Of a DNA stretch of 64,000 nucleotides, positions 28,114-36,304 are shown piece by piece. Each line of letters starts with the position of its first letter. The first letter of the stretch is position 1. The DNA is from Saprospiraceae bacterium (lineage in GTDB: Bacteria > Bacteroidota > Bacteroidia > Chitinophagales > Saprospiraceae). The notes beneath the pieces are model-generated. The model saw only the letters and a program-made list of their open reading frames with translations, was not told where the DNA came from and made no database searches. Location of the stretch: NCBI GenBank assembly GCA_027080725.1, contig JALWRC010000025.1, forward strand, positions 1 to 64,000, given 5' to 3'. The position numbers and the translations under genes were made by a program.

Positions 28114-28544
28114 CCTTTGTCTTCGTATTTTGCTATTTCGGATTCCATCCACTTTTCGATGTTTGCGGCACCGTATATCAGATGGTCTTTTTGCTCATTG
28201 AATTGGTCGCATTCAATTTCAGCCAGCCAGCCTTCACCATAAGGGTCGGTATTCATCAGGCGCGGATTTTGCACCACTTTCTCGTTGAAGACGACGATCT
28301 TACCGGATATGGGCATGACGAGTTGAGCTACATGCTTCTCGGCTTCTACCGAGCCGAAGGTAGCGCCTTTGGAAAGCGTACGGTCTGTATTCTCAAAAAC
28401 AATTGCTACAAAAGAGCCGCTGGTCTCCTGCAACAAGGGATTGAATCCTATACGCACGAAACCCTTGTTATGACGGAGCCAGAAGAGATTCTCCGGATCA
28501 TAATACAGGCTCGTGTCAATCATGTAATTTCCTATTTCCTTCAC
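28095..28544 (-). CDS. lbpA: Lipoate-binding protein LbpA, copy 2
   Basis: A GcvH-like lipoyl carrier of 149 residues. The lipoyl site is Lys70 in FGSVEAEKHVAQLVMPISGK, followed by the typical NPRLMNTDPYGEGWLAEIE. No glycine-cleavage genes are nearby; instead both neighbours belong to the sHdr and lipoate machinery, so this is an LbpA of sulfur oxidation rather than GcvH. The lipoyl arm is thought to carry the sulfur intermediate that sHdr oxidises. Its sequence differs clearly from the other LbpA at 34010-34483, where the site is ESGKWV, so the two may have separate jobs. A 259-base gap precedes it, the longest gap inside the operon. Confidence 0.9.
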   Translation of the reverse strand: MKEIGNYMIDTSLYYDPENLFWLRHNKGFVRIGFNPLLQETSGSFVAIVFENTDRTLSKGATFGSVEAEKHVAQLVMPISGKIVVFNEKVVQNPRLMNTDPYGEGWLAEIECDQFNEQKDHLIYGAANIEKWMESEIAKYEDKGWIARP

Positions 28545-28803
28545 CTTTCTAAGATTTTTTGTTATTCAATTTTCACTTACCGGCAGACTGCACGGCTTAC
28601 CAAGTCCCACCTCCAATAGTTTTTTCCCTTTGTGAGACATCTCAATGACTCTCACAAAAAATGGTATAGCACAGCGGCCGGGTGGTCTTTCATCCGCCCC
28701 AACTACTTCTCTTGGACGGAACGACAGACAGACCCCGCCGGCCTTGTCCTGCCCTGCGGTCCACCATTTCATGCCTCAGTCCACCATTTCATGCCAAATC
28801 ATC
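28545..28803. promoter_or_regulatory. Gap between the HdrB3-like gene and lbpA with inverted and direct repeats
   Basis: No gene is supported here. A perfect inverted repeat TTTGTGAGA-N12-TCTCACAAA lies at 28629-28658. A direct repeat of 17 bases with a 20-base period lies at 28760-28796; each unit contains ACCATTTCATG, the reverse of the window-wide TATGAAATGGT motif with its outermost base changed. The inverted repeat could be an operator or an mRNA hairpin that sets a different expression level for the lipoate half of the operon. No TAnnTTTG element was found on the minus strand, so an internal promoter is not shown. Confidence 0.5.
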
Positions 28804-30072
28804 CTACAAGTCCATTGCCTCCGCCAACAGTTCTGCGATGTCCTTTACGATCAATTTGCCTTCGTTTCCGGTAGATTTGACGGCATCTTCAAACCGCGAA
28901 ACCTCGTAGGGGCAGCAGACGACAAGAACATCCGCTCCGGTCTCCACCGCCTCCCGGACTCTGTTTTCTGAGAGCCTTTCGTTGACGTGGTCGGCCATAA
29001 ATCCGTCGAGCCACATACCTCCGCCACCGCCACCGCAGCAATAGCTCTGTTGCTTGCAACGTCCCATCTCCGTCAGCTGTAGGCCGGGGATAGCTTCAAT
29101 CAGTTTTCTGGGGGATTCAAACTCGCCATTATGCCGGCCGAGGTAACACGGATCATGAAACGTCACCGTATAATTGAGTTCCTTTTTGAAGTCCATTATT
29201 TCGATTAAGGGCGCGAGGAAAGTGGTGTAATGGAGCACTTTCGACTTGCTCCCCAGCTTTGGATACTCGTGCTTCATGGCATTGAGGGCATGGGGGTCCA
29301 TCGTCATCACCGTCTTAGCCTTGTACTTGCGGAAAAGGGCAATATTGTGCTCTGCAAACTCTTCGAAAAGCCCCGTCTCACCGGCAAGTCGCTGGGAGTC
29401 ACAAGAGCATTTTTCCTCTGTCCCGAGAATACCGTAATCCACCTTTAAGGCGTTGAGCACTTTGGCCAAAGCCGCTGCCGCATCTTTGCCGCGGTTGTGA
29501 TAGGCGGGATAGCATTCGACAAACCACAGGATGTCTACCGATCGTTTGATCTCTTTCATAATGGGGACCTCGACGCCGGCATCTTTGACCCAATCCGCTC
29601 TTTTGCGTTGGGACTCTCCCATCGGATTGCCGTATTCAAAGGTCTTTTCGAACACTTCCTGCAATTCGTCCGGAACATTGCCTTCGAGCACGGACTCCTC
29701 GCGGATGGCAGGCATAATCTGAATCATGTCCACTGCCTTGGGGCACATCCGGAGGCAATTCATGCAGGTCGTACACTTCCAAAGGTCATCACTCGTAAAG
29801 AGGTCAATGCCCATTTGGAGTCTGCGGAATATCTTCCTGGGCCCGTAATCGCCACCGGCTTGCTCTACCGGACAAACCGGCACACATTGGGTACACTGAT
29901 AGCACCACCCCATGGATTCTGCTCCCTTGACAGCAGTCACCTTATCCATCGCATCGGTATCATAATCGAAGATGACACGCTGCTCAAACATCCGGTTCCA
30001 CTGAGCGGTAAGGGTTACACCTTCCACCTCTACACTTTCCTTCTCGAATATTTGGCTTTTATCTATTGGCAT
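28804..30072 (-). CDS. HdrD-like fused HdrC/HdrB subunit (sHdrB3-type)
   Basis: One chain joins an HdrC-like ferredoxin part and an HdrB-like part. The 4Fe-4S motifs are CYQCTQCVPVCP (near 57) and CTTCMNCLRMCP (near 101). The CCG half-domains show EEKCSCDSQR (near 219), HDPCYLGRHN (near 308), YCCGGGGGGMW (near 346) and VVCCPYEVSRF (near 386). In type I shdr clusters the corresponding position holds separate C2 and B2 genes; a single fused B3 together with etfAB is the described type II layout (family knowledge). No separate C2 gene exists in this operon. The protein probably links the sHdr core with EtfAB. The gap to the Hyp gene is 44 bases. Confidence 0.88.
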   Translation of the reverse strand: MPIDKSQIFEKESVEVEGVTLTAQWNRMFEQRVIFDYDTDAMDKVTAVKGAESMGWCYQCTQCVPVCPVEQAGGDYGPRKIFRRLQMGIDLFTSDDLWKCTTCMNCLRMCPKAVDMIQIMPAIREESVLEGNVPDELQEVFEKTFEYGNPMGESQRKRADWVKDAGVEVPIMKEIKRSVDILWFVECYPAYHNRGKDAAAALAKVLNALKVDYGILGTEEKCSCDSQRLAGETGLFEEFAEHNIALFRKYKAKTVMTMDPHALNAMKHEYPKLGSKSKVLHYTTFLAPLIEIMDFKKELNYTVTFHDPCYLGRHNGEFESPRKLIEAIPGLQLTEMGRCKQQSYCCGGGGGGMWLDGFMADHVNERLSENRVREAVETGADVLVVCCPYEVSRFEDAVKSTGNEGKLIVKDIAELLAEAMDL

Positions 30073-30116
30073 TGCTTGTAGATTTTATTTTATGAAATTG
30101 CTGATTTTGTCAATGA

Positions 30117-30878
30117 TTAATTAGAACTCTGTAGCTGCAAAAAATCCAATTCCCGGATCCGGTAAAGGCCCAGGATGCGCCTCGAAAACTCGACCACTCC
30201 CGGCATCACTTTGTTAAACTCCTTGGTCATACGCATCTTGAGAACGGTATAGGCATATATGACGTACACACAACTCAAAAACACATTGGTGCCAAACAGC
30301 CGCTCGCTTATGAACCGATATCCTCCCGACTCAGACATCGAATGCACAAAAGCGACAGCTCGCCCCACATTGATGTAGATCTCTCCTAAATTATTGCCCT
30401 TCAGCTCAAAGTTCTCCGTCACCACCAAGGGCAAGGACCCCGTCTTCGTCCGGGGGTTCCACATCCACCTCGTCCAAAGCCAATACTCATCCGGTTTGGT
30501 AAAATGCAATAATTCGGAGGCCAAATCCGCACGTAAATACTTATCGCTGAGCTTGATTCTATTACAAAAAGTCTGAAATCGTATTTCAAGCATCTTCCTG
30601 CCATAAATCAAATCGTAAATAGCGGATTTCAGGTCATTCAGGCCTATTGATTCAATGATTTCCTTTGCTTTTCGCTTTATCGAGAAGATAAAGCGCAATA
30701 CCTGAAGTAATTCTTCTTCTGTGGCTTGCGACAAGTACTCCGGGGCCAACACTTTTTGGAAATAAGCACTTTTGATCTCCATATCATCCGCCATCTGCAC
30801 TAAGTATTGCTCCTCCACCTTATCCAGGGTTTCGGCCATAAATTCTTTGACAGAGGCGAGATCGATGAGTTGGCGCAT
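30117..30878 (-). CDS. Conserved sHdr-cluster protein (Hyp)
   Basis: A 253-residue soluble-looking protein with an N-terminal helical part (MAETLDKVEEQYLVQMADDM, LLQVLRFIFSIKRKAKEIIE) and a second part with WLWTRWMWNPRTKTG, LVVTENFELKGNNLGEIYIN and GYRFISERLFGTNVF. A protein of this size without a known fold lies directly after shdrA in described shdr clusters, and the position here is the same (family knowledge plus synteny). Only one Cys is visible, so it is unlikely to carry an FeS cluster. It follows shdrA by 39 bases. Its function is not known to me. Confidence 0.75.
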   Translation of the reverse strand: MRQLIDLASVKEFMAETLDKVEEQYLVQMADDMEIKSAYFQKVLAPEYLSQATEEELLQVLRFIFSIKRKAKEIIESIGLNDLKSAIYDLIYGRKMLEIRFQTFCNRIKLSDKYLRADLASELLHFTKPDEYWLWTRWMWNPRTKTGSLPLVVTENFELKGNNLGEIYINVGRAVAFVHSMSESGGYRFISERLFGTNVFLSCVYVIYAYTVLKMRMTKEFNKVMPGVVEFSRRILGLYRIRELDFLQLQSSN

Positions 30879-30917
30879 ATACTGATGGATTTAAATTGCT
30901 AAATCTTTTGTCCTTTG

Positions 30918-31976
30918 TTAAGCCGGCACCGCAAGTGAACGGATGGCGGTCAAGGCTTTGATGGCAGCCATTGCTCCGGCAGATACCGAATCTTCGAGAT
31001 CCGCCGGTCCCGTCGTCGCACCGGCAGCAAATACCCCCGGAACATTGGTGCTGACCGTATCGAGGCAACCGCCTGTCGTCTCGATAAATCCGTACTTGTT
31101 TTGGTTGACACCAAATATCTTGGCCATTTGTTTCGTTCCTTCGGAGGGCTCCATGCCCACAGCGAGAATGACCATGTCCATCTCAACTTCCATCGGACGT
31201 CTAAAGGTCGTGTCTTCTCCTTTTACAAGGACTTTATCCCCTTTTTTGACGATTTCAGTGGCCATTCCTTTGATGTAGTTGACCTTGTACTCCTCTTGTG
31301 CCGGCCAGTATATTTCATTCTCCCAATAGCCATACATTCGCATATCGATGTAGAAGATATAGACCTTGCAGTCGGGGAGGAGTTTTTTGATCTCTATCGA
31401 TTGTTTGGATGAAATCCCACAACATACCTTCGAGCAATACTCGTTGCCCAATCGCCTGTCGCGCGAACCCACACATTGTATGAAGCATATCCTCTTGGGT
31501 TCTTCACCATTGGAAGGTCTAACGAATTTGTGCTGACTGAGCATTTTTTCAGCATCGGTCAGAGTGATAACATCATCCAATTCATAGTAAGCATACTTCT
31601 GTGTCTCCCTGCCCGGATCGAAGTGCTTAAAACCCGTGGCAATGATGACTGAGCCCACATTAAATTCGACTTCATTACCGAGTTGCAAGGCTTTAATCGT
31701 AAAGTTGCCCAGCTCGCCTTCTGCACCCGTAATCAATGTGTTGTAATGTATATCCACCAATGGATTGTCCACAATGGGCGCCATCAACTCAGCAAAAGCC
31801 TCGGTTGTATTTCGCAAGTCCGGCGTTAGAGCGGCGTACTTTTCTTCATCCGGTGTGCCTCCGAGTCGATCTCGCTTTTCTACCAGGATTGCCTTATATC
31901 CCATAGCGGATACTCCTTTGGCAGCTTCTATTCCCGCTGCACCCCCACCGATGATTAATACGTTTTCGTTTGCCAT
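30918..31976 (-). CDS. shdrA: sHdrA, flavoprotein subunit of the sHdr complex
   Basis: The FAD-binding Rossmann motif is VLIIGGGAAGIEAAKG near the N-terminus, with the second nucleotide stretch VGSVIIATGFKHFDPG. The HdrA-type FeS segment reads CVGSRDRRLGNEYCSKVCCG at about residues 165-185. The end, ETTGGCLDTVSTNVPGVFAAG, closes the flavin domain. At 352 residues it lacks the extra ferredoxin domains of methanogen HdrA, which is typical of the sulfur-oxidiser form. It would be the central flavin-containing dimer of the sHdr core with C1 and B1. It follows shdrB1 by 43 bases. Confidence 0.92.
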   Translation of the reverse strand: MANENVLIIGGGAAGIEAAKGVSAMGYKAILVEKRDRLGGTPDEEKYAALTPDLRNTTEAFAELMAPIVDNPLVDIHYNTLITGAEGELGNFTIKALQLGNEVEFNVGSVIIATGFKHFDPGRETQKYAYYELDDVITLTDAEKMLSQHKFVRPSNGEEPKRICFIQCVGSRDRRLGNEYCSKVCCGISSKQSIEIKKLLPDCKVYIFYIDMRMYGYWENEIYWPAQEEYKVNYIKGMATEIVKKGDKVLVKGEDTTFRRPMEVEMDMVILAVGMEPSEGTKQMAKIFGVNQNKYGFIETTGGCLDTVSTNVPGVFAAGATTGPADLEDSVSAGAMAAIKALTAIRSLAVPA

Positions 31977-32019
31977 ATTTCCTTGTTTTTATATAGATTC
32001 AAAAATATCTTTTTCATTA

Positions 32020-33207
32020 TTACTTCTCAGCGTCTTCCCAAGTTAAGTATTCCTTCTTGCCCGCTTTAATCAGATCACATTCTGCCTGAAACTCTGCCCA
32101 TTTCTTATCGACATCTATACCGAGTTTTCTAAGGAATGGTTTGTTGTCCGTATTGTGCCAATGCAATTGCAACACCTTATAGGGATGTGCCCCCATGGCC
32201 AGTGCTGCAACTTGTGAATCTGCCATGACCGGTAGTCCGACTTTCATGTTGTGCGCCTTTCCTGCCACCTGGGATTGATCCAAAGTGGTGACGCAACCCG
32301 TATCGTGAGTGACCACGATATCCGGATTGGCCTCTTCCTTCATTACCTCTATCTTCCTCTGTACCGAGAAAGAACGGGAAAAATCCCTGGAGACCAGGAT
32401 ATGCCTAAACCCAAATCCACAGCAGTCAAACCAGGAGGAATAATCCGCCACATTGATGCCGAGAGCCTGCAATGAAGCGGTCACAATTGCCGTGCGCTGT
32501 GCACCGTAAATCTCACTCTCATATACGGCATCTTCTTCGATCAGTTTGTGATAATGACAAGCCGGATGAACGGTTGCCGTGATATGAGACATATCTATGA
32601 CCTGCCGTTCGGCGATGCGATCCCGCATGGCCAATACCCATTCGCTGTAGTGGACGATCTCTTCCGGTATAACGAGCTTCTTGCCGAGCTTTTTCATGAT
32701 ATCCCGGACTTTCCTCCTCAAATCATGTTGATGCACCAGCGCATGCCGCACCTCTTTGTAGTGACCGAAACTCGTCCCGCAATGAATCAACGGGAAATAT
32801 CCCACTTCGTGGGCAGAAGCAAAATTACGGATGGCCACTGCAGCCTGCGCTTCGGGATTGGAGGTAGCCGATGCGTAATAATTCCAAGCGGTACAAGAAG
32901 TCTGGTCCGTAGGATCGTAATAATCGAGACCAAAAGCTCTATTGAGCCAGAAGATAGAGGTCGAGTAACCGGGTATGTGCCCGCACTGTCCGCAACTCTT
33001 GTGGTGCCAGGTCTTTTCCAATGGAATTTTTTTGGTTCGTCCATACTTGGTCTTCACCTCCATATACGGTTCGGGAACACGGATGACTTCGAGTTCCCCT
33101 TCTTTTTCAAGTTGGAACAACTCATCGCGCAAATCATGGGTCGGAGCCTCTTCGGGAGTAATTTTGAAGACTCTTTCGTTGGCTTTAACTACAGGAAGAT
33201 GTATCAT
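32020..33207 (-). CDS. shdrB1: sHdrB1, CCG-domain catalytic subunit
   Basis: Cys-rich segments are HKSCGQCGHIPGY (near 71), HPACHYHKL (near 216), the CCG motif SSWFDCCGFGFRH (near 262) and HDTGCVTTLDQS (near 300). HdrB-type proteins coordinate non-cubane 4Fe-4S clusters through such Cys and are thought to hold the active site where the disulfide or sulfur intermediate reacts. At 395 residues it is longer than a minimal HdrB, owing to an N-terminal extension of about 65 residues (LRDELFQLEKEGELEVIRVP). It lies 41 bases after shdrC1. Confidence 0.9.
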   Translation of the reverse strand: MIHLPVVKANERVFKITPEEAPTHDLRDELFQLEKEGELEVIRVPEPYMEVKTKYGRTKKIPLEKTWHHKSCGQCGHIPGYSTSIFWLNRAFGLDYYDPTDQTSCTAWNYYASATSNPEAQAAVAIRNFASAHEVGYFPLIHCGTSFGHYKEVRHALVHQHDLRRKVRDIMKKLGKKLVIPEEIVHYSEWVLAMRDRIAERQVIDMSHITATVHPACHYHKLIEEDAVYESEIYGAQRTAIVTASLQALGINVADYSSWFDCCGFGFRHILVSRDFSRSFSVQRKIEVMKEEANPDIVVTHDTGCVTTLDQSQVAGKAHNMKVGLPVMADSQVAALAMGAHPYKVLQLHWHNTDNKPFLRKLGIDVDKKWAEFQAECDLIKAGKKEYLTWEDAEK

Positions 33208-33248
33208 AACTTATACTATTTGTTTGCAAAATGTTTTACTATCGTGTT

Positions 33249-33965
33249 TTAATCAAACTCTATATCATACCCCGCCTCTTCGAGCCGCTCTTCCATGACA
33301 TCTACCAGGATCATGTGCAGTCCATCATCTATACCTTGGATCAAGTCCATCACACCTGTCATATGCCATATGAGATAGAGTTCGATAATAGTTTTTTCGG
33401 AGACTTTCCAGCCGGTTTCAGTCGTGTGGAGGGTCTCGGGAGGGAGGGCGCGCCGCCAGACCTCCAGATTGTCGGCGATTTCATTGACGTGATGCCCCCA
33501 ATCCGGAAAGGCGTTGGGTTGGAGCATGTCGGGAGACACTTGAGAGCCGGTGGACATAATCTTATAGATAATTCGCCCATACCCTTCAAGGGCTTGCTTG
33601 GCGGTCTGAAGACCGTTTTTGACCGCCACTTCCCGCATGACCGTGATGATCTGTCCGGGCGAATTGCCCCTGGGGCAGCGGTCACAAGAAAAACACTGCG
33701 AGCAGTCCCACACACTATCGTTCATCAAGGTATAAATCGCATCTGTGTCTTCCCTTGCCACCGACTGAGCAATCAATCGGGGGCTGAAGTCATAAAACTT
33801 CGCCGAAGGGCACGCCGCCACACAAATACCACATTCGTAACATCCGTACAAAATATGGTGCCATCTCTCATCGTCTTTACATTCCTGAAATAGGCGATCC
33901 TTCTCCTCCTGACTGACCTCCGAATACTTGTTTTGTCTGAGATCCAATGCTTGTTGCATACGCAT
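33249..33965 (-). CDS. shdrC1: sHdrC1, ferredoxin-like subunit
   Basis: A 238-residue HdrC protein with two 4Fe-4S motifs: CYECGICVAACPSAKF (near 42-53) and CSQCFSCDRCPRGNSPG (near 87-97). It would relay electrons between HdrB1 and HdrA. The rest is helical, ending with VMEERLEEAGYDIEFD. It is the first structural gene of the sHdr core, 44 bases downstream of the first lbpA. Confidence 0.91.
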   Translation of the reverse strand: MRMQQALDLRQNKYSEVSQEEKDRLFQECKDDERWHHILYGCYECGICVAACPSAKFYDFSPRLIAQSVAREDTDAIYTLMNDSVWDCSQCFSCDRCPRGNSPGQIITVMREVAVKNGLQTAKQALEGYGRIIYKIMSTGSQVSPDMLQPNAFPDWGHHVNEIADNLEVWRRALPPETLHTTETGWKVSEKTIIELYLIWHMTGVMDLIQGIDDGLHMILVDVMEERLEEAGYDIEFD

Positions 33966-34009
33966 TTATTTTTTTGATTACAAAAATTAAGCTCCTCCCG
34001 CAGCCTATG

Positions 34010-34483
34010 CTATTCATAGTCTTCGGTCCCTTCGATGTGCGCACATGCCTGGATGCCGTCGCGGTCTATTTTTTCTTTGTACTGTTCTACGGCTTCGTCT
34101 CCGGTGACCATCTCTTTGAGTTCATTTTCGAGATCTGAGGGTTGGAGTTTGACGACCCATCCCTTGTTATAAGGGCTTTTATTGAGCAGTTGGACATCCT
34201 CTTCCAATGCTTTGTTGGTCTCTACAATCTCTCCGGAAAGCGGTGTTTTGATGGGCCCTACCCACTTACCGCTCTCAACGGTCGCGATAGGACGGCCCTT
34301 TTTCCTGACTTTACCCACGGGCTTTGCTTTGGCATGAAGAATAGGGCCGGCCAGACTTTGGGCGATGTCCGTCATACCGATATACACGGTGCCGTCTTCG
34401 TTGACACGCGCCCAGGTATTATCTGCTACAGAGTAATATAGGTCTGTCGCAATGACACATTCGTTGACTTTACTGTATCCCAT
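34010..34483 (-). CDS. lbpA: Lipoate-binding protein LbpA, copy 1
   Basis: A 157-residue GcvH-like protein. The lipoyl site is Lys73 in RPIATVESGKWVGPIKTPLS. It continues with NKSPYNKGWVVKLQPSDLE, as in the carrier proteins of sulfur oxidisers. An acidic C-terminal tail of some 30 residues includes a Cys (GIQACAHIEGTEDYE). Position immediately before shdrC1B1A is what is described for LbpA genes (family knowledge). Two distinct LbpA proteins in one operon are notable; see the copy at 28095-28544. Confidence 0.92.
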   Translation of the reverse strand: MGYSKVNECVIATDLYYSVADNTWARVNEDGTVYIGMTDIAQSLAGPILHAKAKPVGKVRKKGRPIATVESGKWVGPIKTPLSGEIVETNKALEEDVQLLNKSPYNKGWVVKLQPSDLENELKEMVTGDEAVEQYKEKIDRDGIQACAHIEGTEDYE

Positions 34484-34520
34484 TTGTCTTAGTTTTTTTT
34501 ATTCTTTAATGATTATTTTC

Positions 34521-34537
34521 AGGTATGAAATGGTGGA
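34521..34537 (+). repeat. TATGAAATGGT motif in the dsrE-lbpA gap
   Basis: GGTATGAAATGGTGG lies in the 54-base gap between the LbpA start and the DsrE-like stop. It matches the intergenic copies at 13812 and 19483 and, in reverse, 28763 and 28783. See the window-wide entry for the full list. Confidence 0.7.
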
Positions 34538-34918
34538 TTAAAAGTACATGACATGATCGTAGTTGAGTGCCAAATCTATAATTGTGGTGGCTCCAAATAT
34601 TTCCACGCCGTCTATTAAGTCATCCGGCGTCATGTTCCACAATGCCAGACTCTGTTGGCATACGGCGAGTTTGACCTCGTTGTCCAGACACATCTGCAGC
34701 ATAGAAGCCAAAGTTACATTGCTGGAGGGATCGAGCTTGATCATCTCCGCTACTCCTTTGCGGAGTTGGTTGGTGCCGTTCATGGTAAACCATACGGTCG
34801 TCTCTATCTCCATCGCTGCTGAAGCCACCGCATAGTACAATGGAGAATAGGTTCGCTTGGGGGTATCCACCCCATGTGTCTGAATGACCAATATCTTTTT
34901 GCCTTCAAAATCTTCCAT
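34538..34918 (-). CDS. DsrE-family sulfurtransferase-like protein
   Basis: A 126-residue DsrE/F-like protein: KKILVIQTHGVDTPKRTYSP opens the Rossmann-like fold, TVWFTMNGTNQLRKG follows, and the candidate sulfur-accepting Cys is in VKLAVCQQSLALWN (near residue 89). Such proteins pass sulfane sulfur between carriers and deliver it to TusA or the oxidation complex. It differs from the larger DsrE2-like protein at 36305 and would be a second step in the relay. It lies 54 bases upstream of lbpA and 52 bases after the small unknown gene. Confidence 0.83.
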   Translation of the reverse strand: MEDFEGKKILVIQTHGVDTPKRTYSPLYYAVASAAMEIETTVWFTMNGTNQLRKGVAEMIKLDPSSNVTLASMLQMCLDNEVKLAVCQQSLALWNMTPDDLIDGVEIFGATTIIDLALNYDHVMYF

Positions 34919-34970
34919 TTTCTAAAGTTTTATTCTGTTTTATAAAAAAATTAATTCCTTATGGATGGCT

Positions 34971-35204
34971 TTACACCTTACAAGCGGCATCCGGATCGGC
35001 ATATACAAACATGTACTCGCCCTCCCAATCCCAATCCTCCTCCTCGAGCAACTCGTATAGCTTCTCCTTATCCGGATCCTTCCGGATCAACTGAAATTTG
35101 GTACCTTTGCCACTCTCCTTGTCCCGCTCCAGAACCCGGAGTAAAAACCATTGTCCGGGAAACGCACTATACAAATCCACAATCTCTTTAGGCGTGAATG
35201 TCAT
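34971..35204 (-). CDS. Small 77-residue protein of the sulfur operon, unknown function
   Basis: The start MTFTPKEIVDLYSAFPGQWF at 35204 leaves 25 bases after the ligase stop; a longer frame from 35258 would overlap that gene by 29 bases. The product is acidic, rich in Glu, Asp and Trp in the middle (YELLEEEDWDWEGEYMFVYA), with a single Cys three residues from the C-terminus (PDAACKV). A C-terminal Cys could be redox- or sulfur-active. I recognise no family. Its retention between lipoate-ligase and dsrE genes argues that it is a functional part of the operon. Confidence 0.6.
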   Translation of the reverse strand: MTFTPKEIVDLYSAFPGQWFLLRVLERDKESGKGTKFQLIRKDPDKEKLYELLEEEDWDWEGEYMFVYADPDAACKV

Positions 35205-35229
35205 TCTTGTGCTTTCGTCGCGATTATGA

Positions 35230-36279
35230 CTACCCATGGCGCTGTCTGTATTGTACAATTTTTTTGAGAATCTCTGTCCAATCCTCCCGCCCTAAGCCTT
35301 CTATCAATGCTGCTTGCATAGACCGCCTGACGTATCCCTTAATATCCTGTTCTGCCAATTTCATTCCATCAAATGCCGTAACAGCTACTGTCTTCCCCTC
35401 TTTGTTAAGCTCCAATCCTGAGAGCTTGTCAAAGTGCATCCGGAATCTCACTCTCCTGCCAAAATAATCGATATACCCCAGCCAGACCCCGGAATGAATT
35501 TTGAGCATCTTTGCGTCCTCCCCCCTTGTTTTCTTAATCTTAAAAAGCCACTCATCAGAGTACATCTTTGCATCCAATCTTTCAAATAGGTCTATCTCTT
35601 CCGGCTTGAAATCGTCGAAAAAAGGCGATTTGCCCACTGTGGCTACACAATTTTCGATGTAACACTCTTTCAACCATTTCATATCCGGCACTGCACCCAA
35701 CTCTTTGGACGCAGTGGTGAGATAGCGGTACATCTCGGATTTGGACAGTTCACGCATGTCCCTGTCCAGGATATTGAGCCCTGCCAGCATGGTAGCGTAG
35801 TCAAAATCCAGTAAAAAATTGCCCGTTACCACCATCGCATTGCCAATCTGTGCTCCTCCCAATCCAGCTATCTTCTTGCCATCGACATGTATGTCATTGA
35901 CCGGATAATAATAGGCGTTGATGCCGAGGTGGCGATAGGTCCGGACGATGGGTTGGATAAACATCTTATATCGCTCATCTACAGGTGCCGGCAAGGAGGA
36001 TTTATGAAAAATCCACTGCACGAACAACTGATGGCGATCGATAAAGACCGTCCCTCCACCGGTCTCTCTACGGACGATAGGAATCCCATTTTCACGACAA
36101 TAATCGATATCCAATTCCTGACGCGCATCTTGAAAATACCCAACACAGAAGTAAGGATCCACAGGTCTGGCCAACACGACGGTGTCGTAGGAAGATGGAG
36201 TAAAAAGCTTGGCCAAGCCGTGATAAATTGTCTGAGACCTGATACCGCTGACATCACCGGCATCGACTACTCTTATCAT
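35230..36279 (-). CDS. Lipoate-protein ligase-like protein, copy 2
   Basis: A second member of the LplA fold family, 349 residues. The binding loop is IPIVRRETGGGTVFIDRHQL, the catalytic-Lys region NDIHVDGKKIAGLGGAQIGN, and the C-terminal part includes IHSGVWLGYIDYFGRRV. It differs from copy 1 in the loop (RRETGGGTV versus RRLTGGGAI), and the Lys (DGKKIAGLG) is kept, so it is probably active. With two LbpA and two ligases in the operon, each ligase may serve one carrier; this is inference. A TATGAAATGGT copy in reverse (35673-35682) is read here as Met-Lys-Trp. Confidence 0.85.
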   Translation of the reverse strand: MIRVVDAGDVSGIRSQTIYHGLAKLFTPSSYDTVVLARPVDPYFCVGYFQDARQELDIDYCRENGIPIVRRETGGGTVFIDRHQLFVQWIFHKSSLPAPVDERYKMFIQPIVRTYRHLGINAYYYPVNDIHVDGKKIAGLGGAQIGNAMVVTGNFLLDFDYATMLAGLNILDRDMRELSKSEMYRYLTTASKELGAVPDMKWLKECYIENCVATVGKSPFFDDFKPEEIDLFERLDAKMYSDEWLFKIKKTRGEDAKMLKIHSGVWLGYIDYFGRRVRFRMHFDKLSGLELNKEGKTVAVTAFDGMKLAEQDIKGYVRRSMQAALIEGLGREDWTEILKKIVQYRQRHG

Positions 36280-36304
36280 AGCACATCTTTATGCACTGTA
36301 TGAT

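Noticed and set aside
28804-33965. Methanogen-type heterodisulfide reductase
   Set aside because: The short HdrA, the Hyp protein, LbpA, TusA and DsrE genes fit the sulfur-oxidiser sHdr form, and there is no hydrogenase or methanogenesis gene.
28095-34483. GcvH proteins of glycine cleavage
   Set aside because: Both lipoyl carriers lie within shdr genes and no gcvP or gcvT is near.
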